Below are positions 48,919 through 59,400 of a DNA stretch of 64,000 bases, in pieces; positions within the stretch are counted from its first letter, which is position 1, and each line of letters opens with the position of its first letter. Source of the stretch: JAWKWH01 sp041397625 (GTDB lineage Bacteria; Pseudomonadota; Alphaproteobacteria; Rhizobiales; Rhizobiaceae); assembly GCA_041397625.1 (NCBI GenBank), contig JAWKWH010000001.1, positions 124,001 to 188,000 on the forward strand. The letters run 5' to 3'. The notes under the pieces are model-generated. The model did no database searches and was not told the DNA's origin. It was given only the letters and a program-made list of their open reading frames with translations. The position numbers were made by a program, and so were the translations under genes.

Positions 48919-51384
48919 TCAATTCCGTTTGCCGCGCGGCCTGGCCCGCGTCGTCGGCGCGGCCGATTGCGGCGTCTCCGGCCAGGCGTGCTTGGGATAG
49001 CGGCCGCGCATGTCGCGGCGCACATCGGCCCAGGAGCCGCGCCAGAAGCCGGGAAGATCGAGCGTCGACTGGATCGGCCGGCCGGCCGGCGACAGGAGCT
49101 CCAGCTTCAGCGGCACCGCGCCGCCGGCGATCGCCGGGTGGGTGTCGAGCCCGTAAAGCTCCTGCACGCGGATCGCCACCACCGGCCCGTCGTCGCGATA
49201 GTCGATGGTAATACGGCTGCCCGTCGGCGCCTCGAAACCGGCAGGCGCGAAGGCTTCGAGGTCGCCGGCGCATTGGCCTGGAAGCCGCGAGCGCAAACCG
49301 TGTTCGAGCGCCCGCGGCGATAATGCCGAAAGGCGTGGCTCGCCGCCGAGGAACGGCCGCAGCCAGCTCTCCAGTGTCGCGAGCAGCGCCTCGTCGCCGG
49401 CCGGCGGCCATGGGTCGCCGAGGCTTGTGTGCAGCCATTGCAGGCGCTTCCTCAACGAGCGTGTCCGGTCGTCCCACGGCAGCAGGTCGAGGCCATATTC
49501 GCGGATGGCGCCGATAATGGCGATATCGGCCGTCGCGCCCGTCGGCGGCGCGAGGTTCCGTTCGGCAAGGCTGACGGCGCCGAGCCGACGCTGTTCGCGC
49601 TGGCGTACGGTCGCCGACGGACGATCGAACAGCGTCGTTACCCGCGTTTCGATACGGTCGGCGAGCCGCTCCTCGATATCGGCGGACGAAACGCAGGCGG
49701 CGGCGGTGATGCGGGCGCCGGCCGCCTTGCCCTGCATGTCCGCGACCACCAGCCAGGGCTCGCGCGCCAGCGGGTCGGTCTCGTCGAGGACGCCGCCGCG
49801 GCCGTTGGCGAGGACGAAATGGCCGCGGCGGTCGCGGGCCTTGGCGACACGATCGGGCCAGGCATCGAGCAGCAGCCGGCCGGCGGATATCTCGCCGCCA
49901 CCGCCGCGCCTGCCGCCCGCCGTCTCGGCCAGTCGGGCGGCAAGCTTGCGGGCGTTTGCGGCGCGTTGGCCTCCGTCGCGGCAAAAGGCGGCAAGCCTGC
50001 GGTCGAGATCGGTGTCCGCGCCGCCGAGGCCGCGCTCGCCGATGATGACGGCGAGTTCGGCTGCGGCCAGCGCCTCGCCGCGTCCGGCCGCCTCGATGAC
50101 CATATGCGCCAGGCCGACCGGCAGCGGCAGGCGGCGCATCGCCCGGCCGGTTTCGGTGATGCCGCCCAGGCGATCGAGTGCGCCGAGACGGGCAAGCTCC
50201 CCCCGCGCCGCCTCGAGTGCCGCCCGGGGCGGCCGGTCGAGCAGGCGGAGCGCTGCCGGATCGCCGATGCCGAAAGCGGCGCAATCGAGCAGCAGGCCGG
50301 TCAGGTCGGCTTCGAGGATTTCCGGACGGGTGGTCTCCGGCAGCGAGGCGGTCTGGCCCTCATGCCAGAGGCGGATCGCCACGCCGGGCGCGGTGCGGCC
50401 GGCGCGGCCGGCGCGCTGGTCGGCCGACGCCTTGGAAACCCGCACCGTCTCCAGCCGCGTCAGCCCGGTCGACGGCTCGAATTTCGGCAGCCGCGCCAGG
50501 CCGGAATCGATCACCGTGTCGACGCCGTCGATGGTGATCGAGGTCTCGGCAACGGCGGTCGCCAGCACCACCTTGCGCCTGCCTTCCTCCGCCGGGCGGA
50601 TTGCGGCGTCCTGGGCGCGGCCGTCGAGCCCGCCATGCAGCGGCACGATGTCGACATCCGCCGGCACCCGACGGCCGAGCCGTTCGGCGACACGGGCGAT
50701 CTCGCGCTGGCCGGGCAGGAAGACAAGGCAACTGCCGCGCCCCTCGCCGAGCGCTGCGACGACGGCAGCGGCAACCGCGTCCTCGACCATCTGGTCGGGC
50801 TTGCGCGGCCGGTGGCGTATCTCGACGGCAAAGCTGCGCCCGGCGCTTTCGACGACCTTCGCCTCGCCCAGCAGGCCGGCGACGGCGGCGGCATCGAGCG
50901 TCGCCGACATGACCAGCAGCTTCAGGTCGGGACGCAGCGCGCCGGCAATGTCGAGCGCCAGCGCCAGGCCGAAATCGCCGTCGAGCGAGCGCTCATGGAA
51001 CTCGTCGAACAGCACCGCCGAGACGCCCGACAGTTCCGGGTCGTCGAGCGCCATGCGGGTGAACACGCCCTCGGTGACGACGAGGATGCGGGTCTTCGGC
51101 CCCGAACGGTTCTCCATGCGCATGGCGTAGCCGACGGTCTCGCCCGGCGGCTCGCCGATCAGGCCCGCCATGCGGCGGGCGGCGGCGCGGGCGGCGATGC
51201 GGCGCGGCTCGATCAGGACGATGCGGCCGGCCGCGGCCCAGGGTTCGTCCAGAAGCGCGAGCGGTACGATGGTGGTCTTGCCGGCGCCGGGCGGAGCGAC
51301 GAGGACGGCGGAGCCGGCGGTGCCAAGCGCGGCGGCAAGCGCGGGCAGGACCGCCGAGACCGGCAGTTCGGGCAGCGGCTTCAT
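48919..51384 (-). CDS. hrpB: ATP-dependent helicase HrpB (DEAH family)
   Basis: An 821-aa superfamily 2 helicase. Walker A is APPGAGKTTIVPLALL, the Walker B form is LFDEFHERSLDGDF (DEFH), then VMSATLDAAAV (motif III), TAVAETSITIDGVDTVIDSG (motif V) and SADQRAGRAGRTAPGVAIRL (motif VI). The long HrpB-specific C-terminal region is complete to GFWRGSWADVRRDMRGRYPKH and a basic tail. The start MKPLPELPVSAVLP at 51384 matches the family. It is 4 bp after the ABC ATPase gene stop and ends 35 bp before actS. The physiological substrate of bacterial HrpB is not firmly known. Confidence 0.95.
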   Translation of the reverse strand: MKPLPELPVSAVLPALAAALGTAGSAVLVAPPGAGKTTIVPLALLDEPWAAAGRIVLIEPRRIAARAAARRMAGLIGEPPGETVGYAMRMENRSGPKTRILVVTEGVFTRMALDDPELSGVSAVLFDEFHERSLDGDFGLALALDIAGALRPDLKLLVMSATLDAAAVAGLLGEAKVVESAGRSFAVEIRHRPRKPDQMVEDAVAAAVVAALGEGRGSCLVFLPGQREIARVAERLGRRVPADVDIVPLHGGLDGRAQDAAIRPAEEGRRKVVLATAVAETSITIDGVDTVIDSGLARLPKFEPSTGLTRLETVRVSKASADQRAGRAGRTAPGVAIRLWHEGQTASLPETTRPEILEADLTGLLLDCAAFGIGDPAALRLLDRPPRAALEAARGELARLGALDRLGGITETGRAMRRLPLPVGLAHMVIEAAGRGEALAAAELAVIIGERGLGGADTDLDRRLAAFCRDGGQRAANARKLAARLAETAGGRRGGGGEISAGRLLLDAWPDRVAKARDRRGHFVLANGRGGVLDETDPLAREPWLVVADMQGKAAGARITAAACVSSADIEERLADRIETRVTTLFDRPSATVRQREQRRLGAVSLAERNLAPPTGATADIAIIGAIREYGLDLLPWDDRTRSLRKRLQWLHTSLGDPWPPAGDEALLATLESWLRPFLGGEPRLSALSPRALEHGLRSRLPGQCAGDLEAFAPAGFEAPTGSRITIDYRDDGPVVAIRVQELYGLDTHPAIAGGAVPLKLELLSPAGRPIQSTLDLPGFWRGSWADVRRDMRGRYPKHAWPETPQSAAPTTRARPRGKRN

Positions 51385-51388
51385 CGGT

Positions 51389-52033
51389 TCAGCCGTCGCC
51401 GATGCGGATGACCGCGCCGCCGGCCGCCGCGGCATCGGCCTCGTCATGGGTGACCAGCACCACCGCCAGCGCATTGTCGCGTGCCTTGGCGAAGACCAGT
51501 TCGCGCATTTGCTGGCGCAGGCCGGCGTCGAGCTTGGAAAACGGTTCGTCGAGCAGCAGCATGCGCGGCGCCGAAATGAGCACGCGGGCGAGCGCTACCC
51601 GTGCCTTCTGGCCGCCCGACAGCGTGTCGGGGTCGCGGCCGGCCATGCCTTCCAGACCGACGCCGGCCAACATCTCGTCGGCAAGAAGGCGGCGCGCCTC
51701 GCGGCCGGCCAAGGCCGGCGGGATGGCGAAGACGAGATTGCCGCCGACCGACATGTGCGGAAACAACAACGGGTCCTGGAACAGGATGCCGGCATGGCGG
51801 TCGGCGGCCGGCAGCGACGTGATCTCGTCGCCGTCGACGAAGACGCGGCCGGATGCGTCGAAGGCCGGATCGAGGAAACCGCCGATATAGGCAAGTAGGG
51901 TCGACTTGCCCGAACCGGACGATCCCATGATGGTCAGCACCTCGCCCGGCGCGACGTGATGCGACACGTCCAGGAGCCGGCGGCCGCCGAGCGACACCGA
52001 CACCTGCTCGAGTTGCAGCCCTTTCGGTTTCAT
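51389..52033 (-). CDS. ynjD: ABC transporter ATP-binding protein (YnjD-like)
   Basis: A 214-aa ATPase. Walker A GSSGSGKSTLL (about 37-47), Q-loop GILFQDPLLFPHM, signature DTLSGGQKARVALARVLISA, Walker B MLLLDEPFSKLD and the switch LVTHDEADAAAA are all present. With the permease 18 bp upstream and the binding protein beyond it, it forms a YnjBCD-type importer. Its closest named relatives are YnjD and ThiQ; the YnjB-like binding protein favours YnjD. ATG at 52031-52033. Confidence 0.88.
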   Translation of the reverse strand: MKPKGLQLEQVSVSLGGRRLLDVSHHVAPGEVLTIMGSSGSGKSTLLAYIGGFLDPAFDASGRVFVDGDEITSLPAADRHAGILFQDPLLFPHMSVGGNLVFAIPPALAGREARRLLADEMLAGVGLEGMAGRDPDTLSGGQKARVALARVLISAPRMLLLDEPFSKLDAGLRQQMRELVFAKARDNALAVVLVTHDEADAAAAGGAVIRIGDG

Positions 52034-52051
52034 GTGCGGCGATCGCTCCGG

Positions 52052-53728
52052 TCAGACGCGCAGGGCGCGGCGAGAGCGGAATAACAGGGCCGGCACGGCG
52101 GTGGCAACGAGAAAGCCCGCCGCCGGCAGCGCCATCTGCAGGAAGGCGTAGACGCCGATCACGCGGCGGTTGCCGCCCGACGCCAGCGCCACGGCCTCGG
52201 TGGTGATGGTATCGAGCCGCCCGGCGCCGATCAGCACCGTGGGCAGGTACTGGCCGATGGAAACGGCGAAGCCGACGGCGGCCGCCGTCAGCACGGCGCG
52301 CGCCAGCATGGGAAGGCGGACGTGGAAAAGCGCCGCCCAGCGGCCCTTGCCGAGTCCGGCGGCGACCGCGTCGAAGCGCCGGTCGAAGGCGCGCCATGGA
52401 TCGCGCAGCGACAGGAACACATAGGGCAGGACGAAGATAAGATGCGTAAAGACCAGCGCGGCCAGCGTGGCGTCGGCGCCGGCGACCAGGAACAACAGTT
52501 GCAGGCCGAACAGGAACGCCGCCTGGGGAACCAGCAGCGGCAGGTAGATCAGCCACAGCGAGCGGTTGTTGCGGCGGCCGGTCTCGTCCTCGCGCATCAG
52601 GCAGAGGATGGCGAGTGCTGCGGCGATCAGCGTCGACAGGACGGCGACGACAAGCGTGGTGGCAAGCGGGCCGGCGATACGGGGGCCGGCCTGCATCCAC
52701 GTCCTGAAGCTGAAACTCTTCGGCAGCGCGTCCGGAAACTGCCACAGGCCGGCAAACGACCATAGCGCCAGCGTTACGAGCCCGGCGGCGATGACCGCGA
52801 AGGTCGCCAGCATGGCGGCAAGGCCGGCGATTGCCGGCAGCCGGTCGCGACGAAGGCGCCGGCCGGTCTCGCAAAGCGCCATGACGAGACCGCCGAGCAG
52901 GCGTTCGCCGGCGATCCAGACAGCCAGCGCCGCGGCGGTGACGCCGAGCTGCAGCACCGCGCCGGCCGAGGCGACGTAGCGCGCGCCGAGATCGGGGTCG
53001 CTCATCCACTGGACCAGCCTGACGGCCAGCGGCGCCGGCGTCGTCGGCCCGAGGATGGCGGCGACGTCGACCACCGAGGTGGCGAACGCGATCACGGCGA
53101 ACACCGCAAGCCTGATCTGGCGGTAGATGCCGGGCCACAGCGCGAACAGGAAGCCGGCCAGCCGGCCGTAGCCGAGCGAGGCGGTCAGCGCCCGCGTCTC
53201 GGCAAGGCGCAGCTGCGGCAGCGCGGCGAGCGTGACCAGCAGCAGGAAGGGGATTTCCTTGACGATCAGCCCGGCCATCATCGACAGGCCCATCGGATCG
53301 TTGACGATCAGCATGTCGGGCGGGCGCATCCAGCCGGTCAGTTCCGGCGAGACCAGCCGGGCAACCATGCCCGACGGGGCGATGAGGAAGGCAAGGCCGA
53401 AGGCGGCGGCGGCGTGCGGCACCGACAACAGCGGCGAGATCAGGTGCTGGACGCGCTCGAAGATGCGGGTGCCGGCGAAGGCGCCGACGAACAGGAAGAC
53501 GGCGCCAAGCGAGACGGCGGCGGTGACGAGACCGGCAGCGAGGCTCATCGCCGTGGAGGCGGCCATGCCGGGGCGGGTCGCCACGTCGGCCAGATGATCG
53601 AGCGTCAGCGCCATGCCGCCGAGCGCCGGCAGGAAGCCAAGCGCCGGCAGCAGCGTGCCGGCAAGGCCGAGCAATATCGGCCCGGTCAGAAGGAAGACGG
53701 CCAGCGGCGGCCCGAGCCGGATCAGCAC
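52052..53728 (-). CDS. ynjC: ABC transporter permease with two fused halves (YnjC-like)
   Basis: A 558-aa inner-membrane protein of about 12 helices made of two tandem permease domains (about 1-280 and 290-558), each with an EAA-like loop (ETRALTASLGYGRLAGFLFALWP and DAVAAGLGKGRWAALFHVRLP). E. coli YnjC has the same fused form. The start is probably GTG at 53728; no ATG is well placed and a GGGTGAAG element lies before it. The stop of the binding-protein gene is 31 bp upstream. Substrate unknown; no thiamine riboswitch was seen. Confidence 0.87.
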   Translation of the reverse strand: MLIRLGPPLAVFLLTGPILLGLAGTLLPALGFLPALGGMALTLDHLADVATRPGMAASTAMSLAAGLVTAAVSLGAVFLFVGAFAGTRIFERVQHLISPLLSVPHAAAAFGLAFLIAPSGMVARLVSPELTGWMRPPDMLIVNDPMGLSMMAGLIVKEIPFLLLVTLAALPQLRLAETRALTASLGYGRLAGFLFALWPGIYRQIRLAVFAVIAFATSVVDVAAILGPTTPAPLAVRLVQWMSDPDLGARYVASAGAVLQLGVTAAALAVWIAGERLLGGLVMALCETGRRLRRDRLPAIAGLAAMLATFAVIAAGLVTLALWSFAGLWQFPDALPKSFSFRTWMQAGPRIAGPLATTLVVAVLSTLIAAALAILCLMREDETGRRNNRSLWLIYLPLLVPQAAFLFGLQLLFLVAGADATLAALVFTHLIFVLPYVFLSLRDPWRAFDRRFDAVAAGLGKGRWAALFHVRLPMLARAVLTAAAVGFAVSIGQYLPTVLIGAGRLDTITTEAVALASGGNRRVIGVYAFLQMALPAAGFLVATAVPALLFRSRRALRV

Positions 53729-53759
53729 CGGCCCGCTTCACCCGCCGTGCGGATGCCGG

Positions 53760-54980
53760 TCAGTTGGCGACGCCATAGCGGTGCTTCCATTCGGTCTCCA
53801 GCCGGTCCATCCAGCTCGGATGCGGCTCGTCGATGGCGGGTCCCAGCTCCTCCGGCCGCAGCGTGGCGATGCCGAGATCGAGCGCGTCGAACAGGGCGCG
53901 GTCGTTGCCCTTCAGACCGGCGACGTCGAGCACGGTCGGGTCTCCCCAGACATCCGGGTCCTGCTTGCGCGCCTGGGCCTCCGGCGAGATCAGGAAGTTC
54001 GCCAGCACCAGCGCGCCGGCCTTGGCGGCGGCATTGTATGGAATGGCGACGAAATGGGTGTTGGAAAGCGTTCCGCCCGGAAAGGTGAAGGAACGCACCG
54101 TGTCGGGCAATTCGCCGCTGGCGATCGCGGCCGACGCCTCGGCCGGGTTGAAGGCGAAGATGATCTCCACTTCGCCGTCGGCGAGCAACTGCTTCATCGC
54201 CGGGTAGTTCTGCGGGTAGGCACGGCCCGAACGCCACATCAGCGGATGCAGCTCGTCGAGATAGGCAAAGAGCGGCGCGGTGACTTCGTTAAAGCTCGCC
54301 TCGTCGACCGGCTTCAAGAGCACCGAGCGATCGGCGACCAGTTCGGACAGCACCTGCTTGAGGAACGACGAGCCGATGAAGTCCGGCGGCTGCGGATAGG
54401 AAAAACGACCCGGATTGGCTTTCGCCCATTCAAGCAGGCCGTGCGCATCCTTCGGCATGTCTTCGGATTTCGTGCGCGCGGTGTCGTGGAAGAACACCAG
54501 CTTGCCCATGCCCCAGGGACTTTCAAGCCCCTCGACGGGAATGGTGAAGTCGGTGCGGATGGTCGGCTTGTTGTCGACGTCGACATAGTGCCAGTTCGGC
54601 AGCTTCTCCGCCCAGCCGGGCGTAAACAGCAGGCCCTGGCGCTTCATCGAGGCGAAGTTCTCGCCGTTGATCCAGATGAGGTCGACGGCGCCGCCCTCGT
54701 CCTTGCCGGCCGCCTTCTCGGCCACAACCTTGGCGACCGCGTGCGCCGTGTCGTCGAGCTTGACGTGCACCAGCTTGACGCCGTAGCGGCTCGCGATCTC
54801 CGCTCCGGCCCATTCGATATAGGCGTTGATGTTCTCCGATCCGCCCCAGGCGTTCCAGTAGACGGTCTCGCCCCTGGCATCGGCCAGCACCGCATCCCAG
54901 TCGGCCGGGTTGGGTCCCTCGGCCCGCGCCACGCCGATACCGAGCGCGAGAGCCGCCGCGGCCAAAAGGAGTTTCATCAT
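53760..54980 (-). CDS. ynjB: ABC transporter substrate-binding protein (YnjB-like)
   Basis: A 406-aa periplasmic binding protein with a signal peptide (MMKLLLAAAALALGIGVARA). The mature sequence closely recalls E. coli YnjB: ETVYWNAWGGSENINAYIEW, RYGVKLVHVKLDDTAHAVAK, VVAEKAAGKDEGGAVDLIWI and NGENF. A clean GGAGG is 9 bp before the paired ATGs at 54980 and 54977; the upstream ATG (54989) would sit right against it, so 54980 is preferred. It heads the ynjB-ynjC-ynjD operon. The ligand of this family is unknown. Confidence 0.9.
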   Translation of the reverse strand: MMKLLLAAAALALGIGVARAEGPNPADWDAVLADARGETVYWNAWGGSENINAYIEWAGAEIASRYGVKLVHVKLDDTAHAVAKVVAEKAAGKDEGGAVDLIWINGENFASMKRQGLLFTPGWAEKLPNWHYVDVDNKPTIRTDFTIPVEGLESPWGMGKLVFFHDTARTKSEDMPKDAHGLLEWAKANPGRFSYPQPPDFIGSSFLKQVLSELVADRSVLLKPVDEASFNEVTAPLFAYLDELHPLMWRSGRAYPQNYPAMKQLLADGEVEIIFAFNPAEASAAIASGELPDTVRSFTFPGGTLSNTHFVAIPYNAAAKAGALVLANFLISPEAQARKQDPDVWGDPTVLDVAGLKGNDRALFDALDLGIATLRPEELGPAIDEPHPSWMDRLETEWKHRYGVAN

Positions 54981-55090
54981 CCGCCTCATCCTCCGTGGAG
55001 ATTAACCGCCATCGATTGAACACGCGCATCCGGTGCGGTCAATGCACACGGACGGTCAACTTGGCGTGACCCGGGAGGGCCGATAGCAGG

Positions 55091-56272
55091 CTACATGCCG
55101 ACTTCGACGAAGGCGGCGGCGATGCGGTCGAGCTTGTCTTCCGCCAGGCCGGCAACATTCATGCGGCCGTCGCCGATGAGGTAGATGGCGTGCTCGGCAC
55201 GCAGCCGCTCGACCTGTTCGGGCGTGGCGCCCGACAGCGAGAACATGCCGCGGTGGGCGGCGATGAACGAAAACCGGTCGGAGCCGGCCGCCTTGCGCAG
55301 CGCGTTCGAAAAACCGCCACGCAATCCGAGCATGCGCTCGCGCATTTCGGTCAGTTCGTCCACCCAATCGGTGCGCAGGCCACCGTCTTCGAGGATCAGG
55401 CGCACCGTGGCCGCGCCATGGTCGGGCGGCATCGAATAGTTGGCGCGCGCCAGCGTGCCGAGCGCCGCCTGCACATTGGCGCGCGGGCCGGTCTCCGACA
55501 GGGCGATGGCCACGCCGACGCGGTCGCGGTAAAGCCCGAAATTCTTCGAGCACGAGGCGGCGATCATTGTTTCGGGTACCGCTTCGGCCATCAGCCTGAC
55601 GCCGGCGACATCCTCGTCGAGGCCGTCGCCGAAGCCCTGATAGGCAAGATCGATGAACGGTACGAGACCGCGATCGGCAAAGAGACCGGCAAGCGTCTGC
55701 CACTGGTCGAGCGTCAGGTTGGCGCCGGTTGGATTGTGGCAGCAGCCATGCAGCAGGATGCAGTCGCCGGCCCTGGCCGCCGCGAGGCTTAAGACCATGG
55801 CGTCGAAATCGACGGCGCGGGTCTCGGCATCGAAATAGGCATAGACATCGCGGGCAAGGCCGACCTTGTCGATGATGGCGCGATGGTTGGCCCAGGTCGG
55901 GTCGGACAGCCAGATCGTCGCCTCCGGCCGCGACCATTTGACGAGCTCGAACAGTTCGCGCAGCGCGCCGCCGCCGCCGGGCGTCTGCACGGCGCTGAAG
56001 CGGGCCTCGTCGAGGCTGCCGCCGAGGATCATCCGGCCCATGGCGTCGTTGAAGCCGGTGTCGCCGGCAAGGCCGACATAGGCCTTGGTCGCCTGGTCGC
56101 CGAGCAGCCGCGTCTCGGCGGCCTTGACCGCGCGCATGATCGGCGTGCGGCCCGCCGCATCCTTATAGACGCCGACGCCGAGATCGATCTTGTCAGGCCG
56201 TTCGTCGGCACGGAATTCGGCCATCAGCGCGAGGATGGGATCGCCCTTGGAGGCGGGAAGCTGTTCGAACAT
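55091..56272 (-). CDS. Class I aminotransferase (aromatic/aspartate type, TyrB/AspC)
   Basis: A 393-aa PLP-dependent cytosolic aminotransferase. Family marks: MFEQLPASKGDPILALMAEF, KIDLGVGVYKDAAGRTPIM, HGCCHNPTGANLTLDQW (the conserved NPTG), PFIDLAYQGFG and the PLP-lysine ASCSKNFGLYRDRVG. The closest named enzymes are TyrB and AspC, so it makes aspartate or aromatic amino acids with 2-oxoglutarate. The start at 56272 gives the family N-terminus; a longer frame upstream looks non-coding. It is divergent from the macroglobulin gene. Confidence 0.95.
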   Translation of the reverse strand: MFEQLPASKGDPILALMAEFRADERPDKIDLGVGVYKDAAGRTPIMRAVKAAETRLLGDQATKAYVGLAGDTGFNDAMGRMILGGSLDEARFSAVQTPGGGGALRELFELVKWSRPEATIWLSDPTWANHRAIIDKVGLARDVYAYFDAETRAVDFDAMVLSLAAARAGDCILLHGCCHNPTGANLTLDQWQTLAGLFADRGLVPFIDLAYQGFGDGLDEDVAGVRLMAEAVPETMIAASCSKNFGLYRDRVGVAIALSETGPRANVQAALGTLARANYSMPPDHGAATVRLILEDGGLRTDWVDELTEMRERMLGLRGGFSNALRKAAGSDRFSFIAAHRGMFSLSGATPEQVERLRAEHAIYLIGDGRMNVAGLAEDKLDRIAAAFVEVGM

Positions 56273-56464
56273 GGCTGGATCTGCCTTCTTGCCCGGAAAA
56301 TGAGGCAGGCGACGCATCGGCCCGCAACCACCTTTCAACATGCCGCCGCGCAAAAAACAAGGATCGGCGCCGGCATGTGCCGGCCACGGCGATCCGGTTG
56401 ACAAGCCACAATTGCAGCCGATGATGGTTGCCTGTCAGCCAGGCGCGTCTTCCGGGAGGTCTCC

Positions 56465-59400
56465 ATGCCGTTTCGCCGCACGACGAACGTTGTCGCAGCC
56501 ATTTTCGCGATGCTCATCTTCACCGTCCTGGCCCACGCGCAGAACGGCGCGCGCGAGATCGTGACCATCCCGGACAGCGACTATTTCGGCTTCGATCTCA
56601 GGACCGAGAAGGACGTTTCGCTCAACCAGTGCAAGGCCCAGTGCCTGGCAGACCCGTCATGCCGGGCGTTCACCTACAATACCAGCGCGCAATGGTGTTT
56701 CCTGAAATCCGATTTCAGCGTTCTCAACCCGTTTGCCGGCGCGGTGGCCGGCAAGGTGGTGCAGCGTTCCGGCGCACCGGACATCGGCGCGCCGCCGGCG
56801 CTCGGCTTCCTGCCCGCCTATATGCGCGACGAGGCGCGACAGTACCGCACCCAGTTGCTGAACGGGACGGCCAGGGTCGCCGCCGACGGGCTGATCTGGC
56901 TGTCGTCGTCCGGCGACAATGCGCTTTCCGCCAACAACGGCACGGCGGCGGTCGACTATTATCGTCGCGCGCTTGCCGTCGATCCCGACAATGGCGGGCT
57001 CTGGGCACGGCTGGCGCGCGCGGCGCTGGTGGCCGAGACGCAGGACCGCCCCAATTCCTGGCGCTTGAAACAGGCGGCAAGCGCGGCGGCGATCGGCGCC
57101 TACGACCTGTCGCGCCACACGACCAGCCGTGGCGAGGCACTCGGCGTTCTGGGCCAGGCGCTGGAGCGGCGCGAGATATGGCGCCCGGCGATCACCGCCT
57201 ATGCCGAAAGCCTCAAGCTGGTCGACGACGTCAACATCCGGGCGCTGCATGACGACCTGAAGGCGCGCAAGGGATTCCGCGTCGTCAACAACACGGTCGA
57301 TTCCGACAGCCGCTCGCCGCGCATCTGCATCCAGTTCTCCGAAAACCTGGTGAAGTCGGGCGTCGACTATTCGAGCTTCGTCTCCGTCGACGGGCGTGCC
57401 GCCGAGGCGATCGACGCGCGCGAACGCGAGATCTGCATCAACGGCCTCGAGCACGGCCACCGCTATCGCATCGATGTGCGCGCCGGCCTGCCGGCGGCAA
57501 TCGGCGAAGCGATCGAGAACCAGGTAACCCTCGACATCTATGTGCGCGACCGGCAGCCGCTGGCACGCTTTACCGGCGACAATTTCGTGCTGCCCGGCGC
57601 CGGCCGGCACGGTATTCCTGTGGTCACCGTCAACAGCGCGACGGTCGAACTGGATCTGTTCCGCATCGGCGAGCGGGCGCTTTCCGGCGTGCTCGCCGAG
57701 TCGCGCTTTCTGCGCCAGCTCGACGGCTACGATGCCGAGCGCATCGCCAACAGCACCGGCACGCGCGTGTGGTCGGGCAGGCTCGACGTGGCGGTCGAGC
57801 AGAACCGCGAAGTGGTGACCAGCTTTCCGGTCGACGAGGCGCTGCCCGAGCGCACGCCCGGCATCTACGTGCTGACCGCCAAGCCGGAGGGCGACCGGCG
57901 CGACAATTGGGACGCGGTGGCGACGCAGTGGTTCGTCATCTCCGACATCGGCCTTTCTGCGGTGTCGGGCGAGGACGGCATCAACGTGTTCGCGCGTTCG
58001 CTGGCGAGCGCCGATCCGCTGGCCGGCGTGGAGCTGAAGCTGATCGCGCGCAACAACGAGCTGCTGGCAAGCGCGGTGACCGACGCCGATGGCCGGGCGA
58101 GCTTTGCCGCCGGGCTGGCGCGTGGCGCCGGCGGCCTGGCGCCGCAGGTGGTGACGGCCAGCGCCGGGGAAGGCGATTTCGTGTTCCTCGACATGGGACG
58201 CGCCGGTTTCGACCTGTCGGATCGCGGCGTCGACGGCCGGCCGGCGCCGGGCGCGCTCGACCTGTTTGCCTGGACGGAGCGCGGCATCTACCGCGCCGGC
58301 GAGACCGTGCACGTCAACGCGCTTCTGCGCGACGGCTCGGCCGAAACGGTCGACAGCCTGCCGCTGACCTTCGTCTTTTTCAGGCCCGATGGCGTGGAAG
58401 ACCGGCGCATGGTGGTGAGCGATCCGTCGCTCGGCGGCTACGGCATCGACTACGCTTTGCAGGACAACGCCATGCGCGGCGCCTGGACGCTGCGCGTCCA
58501 TACCGATCCGAAGCGGCCGGCGCTGGCCGAGAAGACCTTCCTGGTCGAGGATTTCGTGCCCGACAGGATCGAGTTCGATCTCGCCAGCGACAAGCAGGCG
58601 ATCGCCGTCGGCGAGACGGCGGTGGTCACTGTCGACGGCCGGTTCCTCTATGGCGCGCCGGCCGCCGGGCTGGCACTGGAGGGCGACGTGAAGGTGCGCG
58701 CCACCGATGAATGGGCGCTGCATGAAGGCTACCGCTTCGGCCTCGCCGACGAGGACGACGGCGAGGACACGCGCATCACGCTCGACAACCTGCCGGTGCT
58801 CGATGTCGGCGGCAAGGCGGCGTTCGACGTGCGCCTCGACACGGTGCCGTCGACCAGCGGGCTGCTGGAGGCCGACGTGACCGTGCGCATGCGCGAGGGC
58901 GGCGGCCGCGCCGTGGAGCGCGACCTGTCGATCGCGGTGTTGCCTCAGGGGCCGATGATCGGCATCGCGCCGGAATTTACCGGCGGAGCGGTGGCCGAGA
59001 ATTCGACGGCTTCGTTCAGGGTGATCGCGGTGGCGCCGGACGGCACGCGGCAGGCGCTCGACGACGTGCGCTGGTCGCTGGTCAAGGTGGAGCGGAACTA
59101 TCAGTGGTACCGCGAGGGCAACCAGTGGAAATACGAGCCGGTCGACTACACGACTCAGGTCGCCGACGGCACGATCGCCATCGGCGCCGATGCGCCTGAG
59201 ACCGTCGCCGCGCAGGTGGGCTGGGGCCGCTATCGCTTCGAGGTGGAGACGGTCGACGCCGGCGGCCCGGCGAGCAGCATCGGCTTCAATGCCGGCTGGT
59301 TCGTCGAGGCCGGCTCGACCAACACGCCGGACGGGCTGGAAATCGCGCTCGACCGCGAAAGCTATGCGGCCGGCGACGTGGCGCGGCTGAAGGTGTCGCC

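Noticed and set aside
53760..55090. Thiamine ABC transporter (ThiBPQ) with TPP riboswitch
   Set aside because: The binding protein resembles YnjB, and no THI-box motif such as CTGAGA was seen in the 110-bp leader.
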